From Laguncularia racemosa (lineage: Eukaryota > Streptophyta > Magnoliopsida > Myrtales > Combretaceae), in contig JBBMOL010000119.1 of assembly GCA_037954665.1 (NCBI GenBank), positions 434,001-498,000 on the forward strand: DNA of 64,000 bases, given 5' to 3'. Position numbers and translations under genes: made by a program. Of this stretch, positions 12,490 through 24,400 are shown in pieces. The number at the start of each line of letters is the position of its first letter. Within the stretch, counting starts at the first letter, position 1. The notes below the pieces were generated by a model that had not been told where the DNA came from, did not search any database, and was given only the letters and a program-made list of their open reading frames with translations.

Positions 12490-12580
12490 GCCGAGCGCCT
12501 GCGGGGGGATTCGAACTCGCAACCTTCAGCCTTCACACGGTCCCAACATGCACGCACGAGCCAGCTGAGCTGGCCCAATT
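12490..12580 (-). other. tRNA-like (SINE-like) module within LTR B
   Basis: On the - strand the segment reads gggccagctcagctggctcg near its start, resembling a tRNA D-arm or pol III A box, and ends with gttcgaatcc, an almost perfect B box, about 50 bp later. No anticodon stem or acceptor pairing is convincing, so this is not a functional tRNA gene. Equivalent segments occur at about 6575-6660 (+) and 2260-2340 (-) in the other two LTR B copies, so it belongs to the family rather than to a late insertion. Confidence 0.5.
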
Positions 12581-12854
12581 TTCCTATTTTATTTACATCG
12601 CAAATTGTACATATGCGATATAATTTTTTTATTTTTTTGTATTTTTTGAAATTTCAAAAATTTGTAAAAATTATTTATTATTCATTATTGCCATTTCTGA
12701 AATCATTTTTCAAAATTGACGTGTTTTCCTATTTTTTTTTATTTTTTTTGAACATTTTTATTATTTATGGTAAATTAGAGAAAAATTGAAAATAATTGAA
12801 AATTGATTATTATTGAGAATTGTTGATTCCTAGGGCAAAAATGGGGTGTTTACA

Positions 12855-14103
12855 CCATCATTCATCATTTGAGTCATGTTTCAAAATGAACTTCAAGTCC
12901 TAAATTACTCTTTGAGGTGGTGGCATTCATACAGCATACACACATTACACATCAACATGCATCAAACTTCATTCCTATCATCAAAACTAATACCCAACAA
13001 CATTTTTAGCTAGCGAAATCTTATATTAATATCCGATTTATCTAATGACACTCAATAAACATCAATATAGGTGGCGGTCACATGGTTAATGTGTAAAATT
13101 TCATCATGATCTAAGAAATCATTAAATCATCATGTTTAGTCACTTATAACCATCCTAAATCACTCATTTAAGCTTGGTTTTGAACTTATCTTGATGGAGA
13201 TTCAATCTAATCTATCCAACTTCCCTTGCCATACACCTTGAAGGTTCAATATCGAGTTTTCTTGATCTCAACTTATTCCTTTACAATAAATCAATTAGTT
13301 TAGCACTAAACTCAAGATCTACATGCTTGGATTAGCCTAGATTTTGCTAGAAAATTACTTACCTTAATTTCCTCCTTAAATTGTGATTGAGAACCCCTTT
13401 AGTTAAGATCCTCACTTGATTTTTTTACCTAGTTCTCATAAGAAAACAACTAGACTAGTAACTAGTTAATTGGTAATTAGTACTAGGTTTGAGGGTTTAG
13501 GGTTTAAGCTTCATTTTGGCTCTTACTTTGCTAGGGATTTTCAAAAAAGAGAAGAGGGGGCTGCTACCTCAAATTTTATCCCAAAGGGGTATTTAATGGG
13601 AGGTTTAGTTAGGGTTCAAGGAAAAAAGCTAAGGGGGACCATAAGGGTTTAGGGGTTTATGCAATTTAGTGCCAAGTATCCTTCTTTTTAGCATAATTGG
13701 AATTTCATTTTCCTTTATTTTTCTCTCCACTTCCAGCTATAAAAGTAATTATTTTCTCCAAATTACCTTTAGGAACTCAAGTATTTAGCTACCCTTTCAA
13801 TAAAACTAAAACTCGAAGCAAATTGATCATTTTACCTAATTGACTTTCAAATTTAAATTTTTTTCCACTTATCTCAAAATAACTTGTAATTGATTTTATT
13901 TACCTAATTACGATCTTGGAGCTATATTTAAGATCTTTAAGTTTTTTTGGGGTCTAAATTCGATAACATTGATTTCAGTGGTAAAAAGGTCATTTTTTGT
14001 AAAATTGATTTTTCAACTTTGTAAATCTTTCTTAATTAAATCCAAAATTTTACTCTCTTTTTTAATTCCCATTGACTCTTTTTATTATTTTTGGGATTTT
14101 TCA
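12855..14103 (-). repeat. LTR-like repeat family C, copy 2
   Basis: On the - strand it begins at 14103 with TGAAAAATCCC. It matches copy 1 for about 410 bp, where copy 1 is interrupted by LTR B. It carries a TATA-like attaaata (rc, about 13589-13597), followed by a leader and an AGGTAAGTAA donor-like site near 13360-13370. The overall plan (about 510 bp of U3, TATA, leader, donor) is like family B. The left end, next to LTR B at 12854, may not be its true terminus. Confidence 0.5.
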
Positions 14104-14340
14104 TATGTCCCATGTTTTGTCGCTATTTGTACATGTAGTTACACGATTGAATTTAAAAGAACTTAGAGCATTGAATAACATGTGCTTGGCCTTATAGTTT
14201 AAGGACACCTTTATCCTATCTTTGGTATGAAATTCATCTTCTTTCTTCATTGGTAGAAGCATGGATAAGTAAAAGGTCCTCTCATTATCATTAGTTAGAC
14301 ATTTGGTTCTATTTCCTTGATAAATTTCTCCATCATGCAT
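14104..14340 (-). pseudogene. Ty1/copia gag (UBN2-like) fragment
   Basis: A short open frame on the - strand, whose translation includes KVSLNYKAKHMLFNALSSF and ends NSDKTWDI. This matches the UBN2/gag domain of copia elements (usual pattern: LNAKA...L...LS..EF.RV..C.TAKE.WD). It stops exactly where LTR-like repeat C begins at 14103, so C probably inserted there or the junction is a deletion. Only about 75 residues of gag remain, with no zinc knuckle. Confidence 0.55.
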
Positions 14341-16136
14341 CTTTAGTAAGCAAAGTTAGTTCCATCAAATAATGGAGAACGCATTGTAGATTGCACTTAA
14401 GGTAAGAAAATGCCATTGGTTGCCATGATCTTTGCTCAAAAAGTATAAACACTTTCTATTAGAAAAAAGGGACTTAGGTCTAATCCAAGTGTAAGTTCCA
14501 AAAGAAAGCAATAAGGAGTGGAGTAAATTGGTTTATTTAGAAAACTCAATTTGATTTTTGTAAATTTCTTATTTTTAAATTGATTCACAAAAACACTTTA
14601 GATTAATCAAAGTTAAGGGGTTGAAGCTTTAGATGCTTGGATATGCAAATGATGTACAAATATTAACGAACAAGAGTATGGCTAAGAAATTGATGTTTAA
14701 GGATTAGTTGCTTAGGGATCGAGTATCTTATGAGCTAAGAAACTTAAGAGGTTACACAATTGGAAAGTTTATCATGTAAGCTTTTACATTGGTAATATGG
14801 TACATCCCATTAGTTTTTAAGGATGACATGGTGCCTTGATTAGTTGAAAAGAAAAGGGGTTGATTTTTAGGGTTTTCCTTAAGAACACATTTAGTTAGCA
14901 AAATGAAATAAAGTGTGAATAAAATTGCAATTACTAAAAACTATAATAGAGAAGTAAAACTATTAATTTGTTTGGTTGCACTTTGAAATAATATTAATAA
15001 TAGGAATATGTACAAAAATACCACTATAGTCTTGTCTCTAGCCACGACTTGATTATTGGTTTGATGTCTCATGGATAAAAACATGGTAGCATGTGAGAAA
15101 AAACTAAGGAATAACTATTCATTTGATCTTGAAAAGAAACTTCAATTCTTTGTTTGATAGTAATACAAATTTCTTAAGTGGTGGTTTATAGGATGTGTGT
15201 TTTTTTCCTTCTTCTTATGAGTTTAAGAGAGAGTTGAGAGTTAGAGAGAATATGACTCATGTGAATATTAGAGAAAAATGAGAGGGTTAGGTCTTTTATA
15301 AGCTCCACATTAGCTTATATTCAATGTACTTAGTTTAGGTCTTTAGTTTAGTGAATATTTTTATTTTGATTGGAAGTTATTTTAATCAACTTCATGTTTA
15401 AGTCTTAGAATGCATGAAGGGCTTAGTATAAGTTTCTTAAGGTACTCCGAGCGTATCTTAGTTTGTTTTAGTGATTCAAAAAACATGATTTTGATTATGA
15501 GCCTTTCTAAGATTAAATGATAAATTTTCAAGTACATTCAAGCTTTTTTAAGTCCTTATTATTTAATTTGAAATTTCAAGTTATAGTTCATTAAGAAATC
15601 CTTTCATAAAGTTGAAAAATCGAAGGTGTTCACATTCACATGTAATTTTTCCAACCTTTGGTCGCAAACAACTATAGAACAAACACTAAATAGATACTTA
15701 CAGATAAAATACATTAAGAACTCCACTAACAATTTAAACTTTTAAAACCCTCCATTCTTACATACATACCCTTAGCCCTCTATTCATCTCTACATCTCCT
15801 CTCCTTATTGCCTTGCCTTAAACTCCTTCCATACTCTACCTTAAATACGCTCCTATCATTACCAATTCTTCGGAAAGTGCGAAACCGAGCCATCAATTTC
15901 TCATTAATCCTTAAAATCCAACCTCCGATATTGATTAAATTAAAAGCAAATGAAAACCAAAATCCCAACTATCGGTAAAAAAATAATAATAATAATAAAC
16001 AAATACAATAAAATAGCTTAGAACAGAAGAAACCATCCTTTTGTTGTTTCTTACTTTCGCCACCATTCCTTCACACCCCACAGTGCAAGCCCCAACCCTA
16101 TCTTCCCACCTATCCCCTTCGGGCACCCACGCACAC
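14341..16136. other. Intergenic region and NAC promoter/5' UTR
   Basis: No coding features recognised. The first 1.2 kb looks like further retrotransposon remnants. The last about 300 bp becomes C-rich on the + strand (pyrimidine-rich patches at about 15775-15830 and 16060-16130), consistent with the core promoter and 5' UTR of the NAC gene. No clear TATA box can be assigned. There is no in-frame ATG upstream of 16137 in the first-exon frame. Confidence 0.4.
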
Positions 16137-18270
16137 ATGGGCCCAGAAACAATCTCCGCTGCTGCAATTACCTCGACTGCGGTGGTCGGGTCGTCGTCTT
16201 CGTCTTCCTCCGCTCTTCTCGAGAAGCAGCAGAAAAAGCCCATCGCCAGCTCCTCAACCTCTTTAGCTCCAGGGTTTCGATTCCACCCAACTGATGAGGA
16301 ACTTGTTATCTATTACCTTAAACGCAAAATCTGCAGTAAACCCTTTCGCTATGATGTTATTAGTGATGTTGACATCTACAAGACTGAGCCATGGTTTCTT
16401 GCAGGTGAATCAACTTTTTTTCATTTTAATTATTTTTCGATATCCATTTGGTTGTTTTTCTATTTTTGAGTTTAGTTTGTTAATGGGTGTGTTTGTTGAT
16501 TAATTTTTGTTTTTGGAGCTTGTTTATGATATATGTGATTTTTAGACCAAACCCTTTTGTTACGAGATTCCTTGCTGTACAATACTTGTATAAGACAGTA
16601 ATTTAGCTCCCACGCTTCTGTAAGTTGTGATTTCGTAAAATGGGGAAGCGATTTTGCTGTGTTTTGTAGGCAAAGACTTGATCTTGGTTCTGCTGCTGGT
16701 ACCGTGTTTGCGAAATGTTTTGTTTTGATTTTGTTGTTTTATTTTTTCATATTAGAATTGTTGTTTCTGGTTTCAGGGAAATCAAAATTGAAGAGTAGGG
16801 ACCAGGAGTGGTACTTTTTTAGCGTACTTGATAGGAAGTATGCGAATGGAGCTAGAATGAACCGGGCAACTGGTGAGGGTTATTGGAAGGCAACTGGGAA
16901 TGATCGAGTTGTTCGACATGACTCGGAACCTGTTGGGTTAAAGAAGACCCTTGTTTTCCATTTTGGACGTGCACCAGAAGGGAAAAGAACGAATTGGGTT
17001 ATGCATGAATACAGACTTATGGACAAGGAGTTGGAGAAATGTGGTGATATCAAGGTAAGGTGGTAGAAGCTGAATGTAGTGTTGTATAGAACTTTAAGAT
17101 ATTGTACTGCTGGGAGAAATCGATGCTTGCTTGTGACAATTATCAATTATACCTTGCTTGGTGAGTATGAGTTTTGTCATTTTTTCATTATGAAAGGGGT
17201 GAATGCAGTGCTGTTTGGATTGCATGAAAGCTTTTTTAGTGAGAAGCTTATGTTTTGTATTATTCTGATATGGATGGAGACCCAAACAAAATGCTTCTCA
17301 TGTAGCTTTGATTGTAGATTGTTTTTTGTTTGTTTGCTATATTTTTTTTTTTTGAAGGATGCGTATGTACTCTGTCGAGTATTTCATAAGGCTAATATGG
17401 GTCCGCCAACTGGCAATCGATATGCACCATTTATTGAGGAAGAATGGGATGACGCAACAACTGTTATTCCGGGGGAGGAGACTAGAGAGGAAATTACAAA
17501 TGGAATAAAGGATAATAAGAAGGTTGATACTTGATTTATTTTTTCCTTTTTTTGTTTCTTATGGAGTCTGGTAATAGGAACATTGATGCAAGGATTGGTA
17601 TTTATGTTCTTATCTTATGCATTCTTTCAGTCTTATAAAACCTGTAAGTTGATTTCTTCAGGACATTGTTCTGCCCCATCAACCAAGTAAGGCTCCTCTT
17701 GAAGAGGATGAACTCCCCTCAAAAACTCGGTACCTTTTAGCTGTATGCAAGAGTGAGAGGTTATCTGATAGCAGAGAAACGTGTGTGACTGATGATGAAG
17801 CCACACGGCTACCTGAAAGCAAACGAAAGAAAATAATTGACTTGAATTCGACAGATTCAACGGGTTCTGAAAGCTCACCAAAGATAGCAAATGGTTCCTG
17901 CTCATCAGCAGCAACATCTGCAACAGATTCAACATCACGGCTATCAGCTTTGGTTGAGTATTCTTTGATGGAATCTTGTAGAATTCCTCAGTCTACATCT
18001 GACTCTTCCAATATTAATTCGTCGATGCCACCAGAATGTTTTGATTTCATGCACAGCTTGCAGGAGGAAATATATAGGGTTACTATTGAAAGGGAGAAAT
18101 TGAGGCTTGACATGCTACACCTTCGTACTATGCTCAATTCACTCCAAGCACAGCTTGCCCACCTGAATGAGGAGAATAGTAATTTGAGGAAGAAACTTCA
18201 AGGGAATATGACAAGTAATGCTGAACCAAAGAGGAAAGCAGATTCTGTAACTGTAGACTCAGAAACTTAG
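16137..18270 (+). CDS. NAC transcription factor, NAC050/NAC052-like
   Basis: Four exons: 16137-16404, 16777-17054, 17358-17522 and 17662-18270, with GT-AG introns of phases 1, 0 and 0, give 439 residues. The start is the first ATG in frame. A Ser/Ala-rich N-terminus precedes the NAC DNA-binding domain at about residues 43-195, with LAPGFRFHPTDEEL (subdomain A), DVDIYKTEPW (B), EWYFFS (C), GYWKATG (D), TNWVMHEYRL and AYVLCRVFHK (E). The GPPTGNRYAPF[IM]EEEW block after the domain and a C-terminal coiled coil (about 366-419, SLQEEIYRVTIEREKLRL onward) are typical of Arabidopsis NAC050/NAC052, nuclear proteins known to work with the histone demethylase JMJ14 in repression. A KRKK near residue 280 may be a nuclear signal. 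There is no membrane segment. The GND triplet in the DNA-contact region, where GKD is usual, is a minor oddity. Family certain; subfamily likely. Confidence 0.9.
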
Positions 18271-19539
18271 AGAAGAATAGTCATTGTTGTAACGCAGATC
18301 TGCGGTCTTGGTATCTTCCAATTTCCCGTCTTGGCTTCGTTCTTAGTTTAGCTAATGTCAGCATCCGTTCTCTCTCTGTTCAACTTATGTTGTATGTTTA
18401 TCAGCAGTGTATTTTGGCTTGATGGGCCTGGTCCATCAAGTAGGTTGAATCACATGTTGCCTGAGGCAGCATTTCACATAACCTCAGACATTATTCTATT
18501 GCTACTTTCTGCTGCATGACCACGAAAAATAAAGTAGAAGTTGCAGTCATCAGCAAGTGCATATCCTCTGTTAATGGCACTTCCTTGTCTGGTTGAGCTT
18601 TTTACTTGAGCAATGGGGTAGATGAAACCAGAAAAGCAATACTTCAATGGAAATTGTCAGAGCAAGACATGATTGAGATGAACAAGCTATATGATTTAAT
18701 CGTCTGATGAAAAAAACCTTTTCCGAGTCTGAAGGGCTTGAGCTTGAAAATTTCTGTGGTCATTGGGGGTGCCGGTGTAAGAGCAGCATAATACGAAATG
18801 GGTTGAAACATCTTCTAGTGCATGAATGAGCTAGAAGTGGCAGTTTCTTAGATTGCTGTACGTCAATCAAGGGAGTTCTGTGGGTGGTGTTCTTAAGGCT
18901 AAAGATGCTCTAAATAGAAGAAGAAATTGAGTGGAGGTTGCTTCCTGTCGTGTTGGATATGAGACGAACATCTGCATGGTGCATATAGGGGTTTAAGCCT
19001 ATGACATCATAGTTTTGGAGACGCACATTCTTCTTACTTATTCGAACGTATGATCTTTTTTACCTACTTCATAGTTTTGGTTCAGCGGTTTGAACCAAAC
19101 AAAGCCAAGTTTTACGATTTAAAACTATTCAGTAATTATAGTTAAAATTGGATAGCTTTACCTTATGTTCTTTTTTACTGACAATAAACGATCGACAAAA
19201 GCAGCAATTCAAGCTTAAGCTTAGGAATAAGCTCTTTGCAACTAGGTTTTCCTCCTATGTGAAACTTTTCTCATTAGAGTCTGCCGCCAACCACCACATC
19301 TACGGTCGGAGACCCAACCTCCAGCCCATCTTAAGGCACTAAACCTTATGACAGAAGCTTTGCTTCACTCTTTACAACTATCTCCCTGATCGGCACGAGA
19401 CATTGCTATAACCTCCTTCATTGTACATTTCCAGAGGCTGAAGAGGACGCTTTGGCCAATCCCTTTGAGGTTGGCTCTCACTCGAAAATGCCCCAGGGAA
19501 GGCTGCATTTGATTGAGATTAGATCTTTTTTATACGTCT
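18271..19539. other. 3' UTR of the NAC gene and spacer
   Basis: Non-coding sequence follows the stop codon. The first 250 bp or so are probably the 3' UTR. Nothing with domain similarity is seen up to the LINE-like remnant starting near 19540. Confidence 0.4.
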
Positions 19540-20320
19540 CTAGGTCTTGAAGGTGCATTCTTTGTGGGCTTGGTTGAGGATCGACGTGTGCAGATCAGAT
19601 TCAACTTACAAGATGATCATCATACTCACGTTTGGAAGAGGTCTAGTCGCAAATAGAAAATTTCTCTATGCATTTACTTGAACAGACAAAGAATTTCAAT
19701 CCACATGTTGAATGTCCGATGAATCCCAATTTGGATTGCTTTACCTAGGCTAAGATTACATTTAGTCTTGTTCTCCATTGCTTATGCTTTTGGAAAGCCA
19801 TTGAGAGCGGACAAAACCACCTTGTCCTTGGCACGACCCTCGGTCGTGCTGGGATACTGATGGAAGTGGATATTTCTTCTTCTTTGAAGAATGGAATAGA
19901 GACAGGAAGTGAAAAAAAGCAGTTGCCTTCAAGAAATTATTTTCGATGATATCCCGAAGTATTGTAATCATTGCTTCAAGATTGGTCATGCAATGAAAAA
20001 TTGTTCAATTAGGAATCCGAGCCTGCAACATCATGATTCGAAGAGGAAAGAAAATGGAATGAAAAGTACAGTGAAGACATTTGATAATGAGAAAGGGAAA
20101 GAGTCTCAGAGGGATTGAATGAAAGCATAGAGTCTGATAAAACTTCCATTATTCAAGAGGAGTCTCCAAGCAAGGATATTGCTGAGACCACTACTAGTGA
20201 ATGTCAGGGAATAGATGGCTTTGTCGTAGAGAAGGAAAGCTTGAATGCAGGGGCAACCAAAGGGGATCGTTTAGATATTGTATCTGAAGTTGAAAAGGAA
20301 GACGCTAAAATATGGTGACA
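19540..20320 (+). pseudogene. LINE ORF1-like gene (DUF4283 + zinc knuckle), decayed
   Basis: The + strand translation, with stops, gives GAFFVGLVEDRRVQIRFNLQ, then IALPRLRLHLV, then FGKPLRADKTTLSLARPSV. These are the ordered blocks of the DUF4283 domain found in ORF1 of plant L1 elements. They are followed by a CCHC knuckle in an intact stretch (IFDDIPKYCNHCFKIGHAMKNC, about 19930-20000). A charged tail runs to about 20320. There are stops near 19650, 19720 and 19860 and at least one frameshift. No ORF2 follows, so this is a truncated LINE or a captured ORF1 fragment. It differs from the LINE at 48.7-54.2 kb and lies on the opposite strand. Confidence 0.65.
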
Positions 20321-20792
20321 GCTATGAATTCTGTGGTAGAAGAAGCCATCAAAGGATACGAGAGTGATGATAAACTAAGAGATTCAAACTCAGTTTTAGA
20401 GGAGGGTTAAGTGATTCGTATTGTGAGTAGCCATGGATCAAGGTTGCCTCCAAGAAGAAAATTCTTAGAATATCTGTAGGTTTCTTAGAGCAAAGGATTA
20501 CAAGAAGTAATTTTTTTTTTGCGACGTGTAGAGATCAATTCGGTCTCCCAATGAATATTAGATGAGTAGCAAGTGAAATCTCAAGATCCTTGCATCGATT
20601 AAAGATGCAAGAGAAAAGCATGGTAGTCTTAGTGGAACCTTTTTTGACGAGAAAAGCATTATTAATTGCTACACATATTGGATTCCATAATTGAGTTGCA
20701 ACAATCCCAAAATATAGATGATGCAGAGTACTATACTTTATCTACTTAACCTTCTATGAGGGTAGGAATCCAAGTGCGAGGATCACATGTGT

Positions 20793-21460
20793 TGATGCGT
20801 GAATCTTAGGTATTTCAAACCTAGAACCTGACGTCGCTATTTGAATCAATTACCTTGAGGACCTTCTCGAACAAGTATGGCATAACTAGACTCTAATCAT
20901 ACCTGTTGACTGAAACCTAAGTTATCAAAAAAGGTTTCCTAGTAATTCGGTTAAAAATTCATATGGAAGAGTTTTTTTGCAAAATAACTAAAAGAGGGTT
21001 GCGCTTCTACAAAAATGCATTTGTTTTAATTCAATAATATCATGTCCATGGCCAGCCCCTTGCATGGCATATATAGTATACAAATAACAATATGGAAAAC
21101 CTAAGTTGCCTAATCTATCCTTATCCTCATGTGACCGAGTAGGCAACTGAATAATATCAATTATAAACCAAACAAATAAAAACCAAAATAAACTGAATGT
21201 GCTTCTTTGTTTTGTTGATTCAATAAAATTATTCCAAGGCCTCTAAATCATCACTTCCCTCCATGGTCACATGAGTCCAGTTGACAAGTGTTGTGTCTCC
21301 TTTAGTGTAACTTGATTCTTTGGCCTGTAAGTTCATGACTAATTCTTGTAGAGCTTTGTTCATCTTCTTAGCTTTAGCTCGGGTCATCGGGCCTCCAAAA
21401 CCATATAATGGATCATGGGATTTTGGTTCTTTCCTTTTAGATACTAACTGATCCTCATCA
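20793..21460 (-). repeat. Solo LTR, family A copy 2
   Basis: On the - strand it runs from TGATGAGGAT (21460) to ACGCATCA (20793), a TG...CA repeat of 668 bp that matches the LTR at 1141 and the copy at 41463-42133. It encodes the polyprotein tail (GGPMTRAKAKKMNKALQEL, 21350-21410) with no pol sequence upstream, so it is a solo LTR rather than a truncated element. The 5-bp flanks are TGTGT (20788-20792) and TTTGT (21461-21465), matching at four of five positions, as expected of an old target duplication. A TATA-like actatatatg is present at about 21068-21078 (rc). Confidence 0.75.
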
Positions 21461-21465
21461 TTTGT

Positions 21466-24400
21466 GCTGCGTGAGAATGTGATACACATGGCTTAATGAG
21501 AGAGGTGACATGTATGAAGATGATATGGATGAATGGGATGGGGAGAAAGAGTGGATAGTCTCAAATAGACTTAAGTGCTTTGGTAATAGGTGAAAGTTTT
21601 TTAATATATTATGGTTTTACTTTTTTGAGAGAAAAATTCAGTAAAGTAACAACGTTTTTTTCAAAAAGTTTCTCCCATTCAAATGAGAGAGTTGTGGGTT
21701 ATAAAGTTTTGATCATGTATTTCATTCGTTGGATGGTAGTAGTGATCAATGATTATAATGTATAAACCCTCATATGAGCTTATAATGGGACTAAGCTCAT
21801 TGAAAGCCTTTCATGTGTGAGCTTGATTGAAAAAGGTTGGATTGAATTGGTTAATCAAACGAATCCTACTCTAAGCCCATCATGCCAAAATTTTCCCGAT
21901 CATCCCAGGGCTTGACTTTTTAGGTCTTGTTACCTTAACCCAAAGAGTTAAATCCACTTAATTGTTAGATTAAAAGCTTATAAATCAACTTTAGCATTCT
22001 ACATTTTATCCTAACCAAAGTCCTTTGAATAAATTTGAAGGGGTTTAGGCATCGTAAGAGCCTTTTAATTGGCTCATTCAGTACTTGGTGCATGTGTACT
22101 TGTGTATTAGTTGTACTGTTGTCAATAGTGTTTATATAGTTAAAATTTTTCATTTTTCTTAATAGTTTATAATGTAAAAGCCTAACGCCAATGCTGCAAT
22201 GTAATTAACTTAGTTTTTTTTTTTGTTAGTGTGCAAATCTACAGCACTATTTGATTGCGCACACCACTTTAGTTAAATGAAATCATATTGCCCCCAAACA
22301 CTATAGAGCAAAAAGCGAATATATTAATGATACCTCTTTCAATGATCAACGAAACTTACTTGAAGTGATTCACTTTTTATGTTAGATTTGTATAGACATC
22401 TCTTTTACTAAGTTATTTATCATGTAATAATTCTATATCGAAGATTCCCATTGATCTTTTCAGCTTGAGGCTATTGAGATGACTCAACAAATTCATATAT
22501 TATGTGTATATTTACCATGTCTAACTCCAATTTATTACATTGGCAAGCTCGATCTCAGCAAATCAATTGCTCCAACCAAATTGAGGCAAATATTATCGAC
22601 CTATATATATATTTGTATCAAAGACTGGTATATTGTATGACCCATTTAAATTTGATGGGGTCAACACATGCAACTGAAAGCAAAAGAAAGAATTGGGGAT
22701 TATAGAGCCAAAACATAGAGAAGTTCGTACAATTTTCCATGCACATAAATATATTAAAGCTGGTCACTTGGCTTAGGGATTGGGAATGCCATCGAAATGC
22801 ACTGTTCAGCAATTAGATATGTAATACTTCCATGCTTCACCTGGAATACAGACTAAGGAAACTTCTAGCCGCAACGTTGAATGATAATCACACCGCTATA
22901 TATCAAAGCCCTTGGCTGCGATGTCGAAATGCATCGTTGCTATTGAATTAAAGGTATGAGAGACTTGCTTCCATCAGTCCAATGAAGCCCATATAAATAT
23001 AGATATTATCCAGTATACGCGGAATAAAGCAGAACATTCGAAATAATATATTTTTAGGATCAATGAAGCCCATATAAAATGTAGAGGTATAATAAATCCA
23101 AAACCTCATATTAAAGTAACCGCTACGAGGAAGGCGAATTACGTTTGGGTTTAGCGCTCATCCGTATTCCATCTTCACATGGTCATGGAGATTGAATGTA
23201 ATTAAAGAGAAAGATAAAAAATATTGAGTCACTTTAAATAAAGAGAGATGCCACCACGTTGTACACATGTCTCCAACTTTTTACTTGCAGATCGCCAAAG
23301 AGAGGAGAAAAAGAGCATCCATATCTCTTTATTCCTCATTGAGAGCTTGAAGAATGATCCCATCAAGTAAAATACATGTGAGACAGACTTATACTCTTTC
23401 TTTTTTTTTTTTGTGATAATGACAAGAACAATTCATCCTATACTTTTCCCTTCGTCCCCAGCTTTGAATATGTTATGCCAGATATTGTTGAAAACATAAA
23501 CGTTAACCCATCTATAATTCCTTTTTGCACAAAAGTATACTACCACTATCCTTGTAATCCATTTTATTCTTTATCCGCTAAATTTCAAGCACACCATGGA
23601 TAAGCATCATATTTTACAATAAGAACACTCTGTTATACAAGATGAGATGTCACACTCTGATATGTGCATCGTACTCCCTTTTCCTTTGTAAATTCTCTCA
23701 TATCAGCAATCAATTGCTTAAATACTATACCACTTAGCATTTTTTTATTTTATTTTTTATGGTCAACACATGTTCAACTCGTCCACCAGCTGCAGGTTTG
23801 CCATTACTGTCCATTGACGCAGCCAAGCTGCACCACTTGAACTTTTGGTATGCACTGTTTCCTGACGCTTCCGGATGCCTTCTCCTCTGTATACGACAAG
23901 AGATCGTGAGTTACCTTGTAGCATACACCGACAGGTCAACTTCTGTATCACTTGAGTTCACCATCAGCTTCATATATTTATTATTATTTGATTCATTGTA
24001 GCACATTCTTTTAATCCCTCATTCATCTATCGCCATTTCCGTTCAACCCTCTATTCATTATCTTCGTACACCTCAGCCTTCCCATTCAGTCGTCGTACTT
24101 AGCATCAGCACATTTCATTAGGATAAAAACAAAGTTTGTCCTAGAAGACTATTCCTCATGACAAACTTTGGACATGTGTCATAAATGAGGAATTTTGATG
24201 CCCTTATATTACAACCCATAAAGCATTAATGTTTAACATCCATAAAAAACATCCATAGTAAAATATACCTCATCCCCATCATAATACGCAAAGCTCATTT
24301 CGTCCCTGTAATTGCTGTTTTTGATAAATACATATATCTCATATTTCTGTCATTCCCTCCCTTTCTTCCTACTGCTTCTTCAGGTTTTTCCACATGCCCG

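Larger units (their letters stand above)
10870..12854 (-). repeat. LTR family B, copy 2, with adjoining leader
   Basis: The best preserved copy of family B. On the - strand it starts at 12854 with TGTAAACACCCC. It carries a tRNA-like module (about 12490-12580), a GCCACGTGGC word (12451-12460), a TATA box (rc of ctatttatag, about 12156-12166) and a GC-rich 5' leader with repeated gacccgacc-like words (11860-11930). The leader ends in an AGGTAAGT splice-donor-like site near 11855. Further along are a word like TACGTAGACACCC (about 11225-11237) and a conserved block that includes gtggcgactcc (10926-10936). These are arranged like the R/U5 and leader of large plant gypsy LTRs. Where the LTR proper ends is uncertain. 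Confidence 0.6.

Noticed and set aside
12490..12580. A functional tRNA gene
   Set aside because: A and B boxes are present but acceptor and anticodon stems do not pair, and the segment is part of a repeated LTR.
13487..13506. Telomere-like ttagggttt repeats
   Set aside because: Only about two units, within an LTR leader; not an interstitial telomere array.
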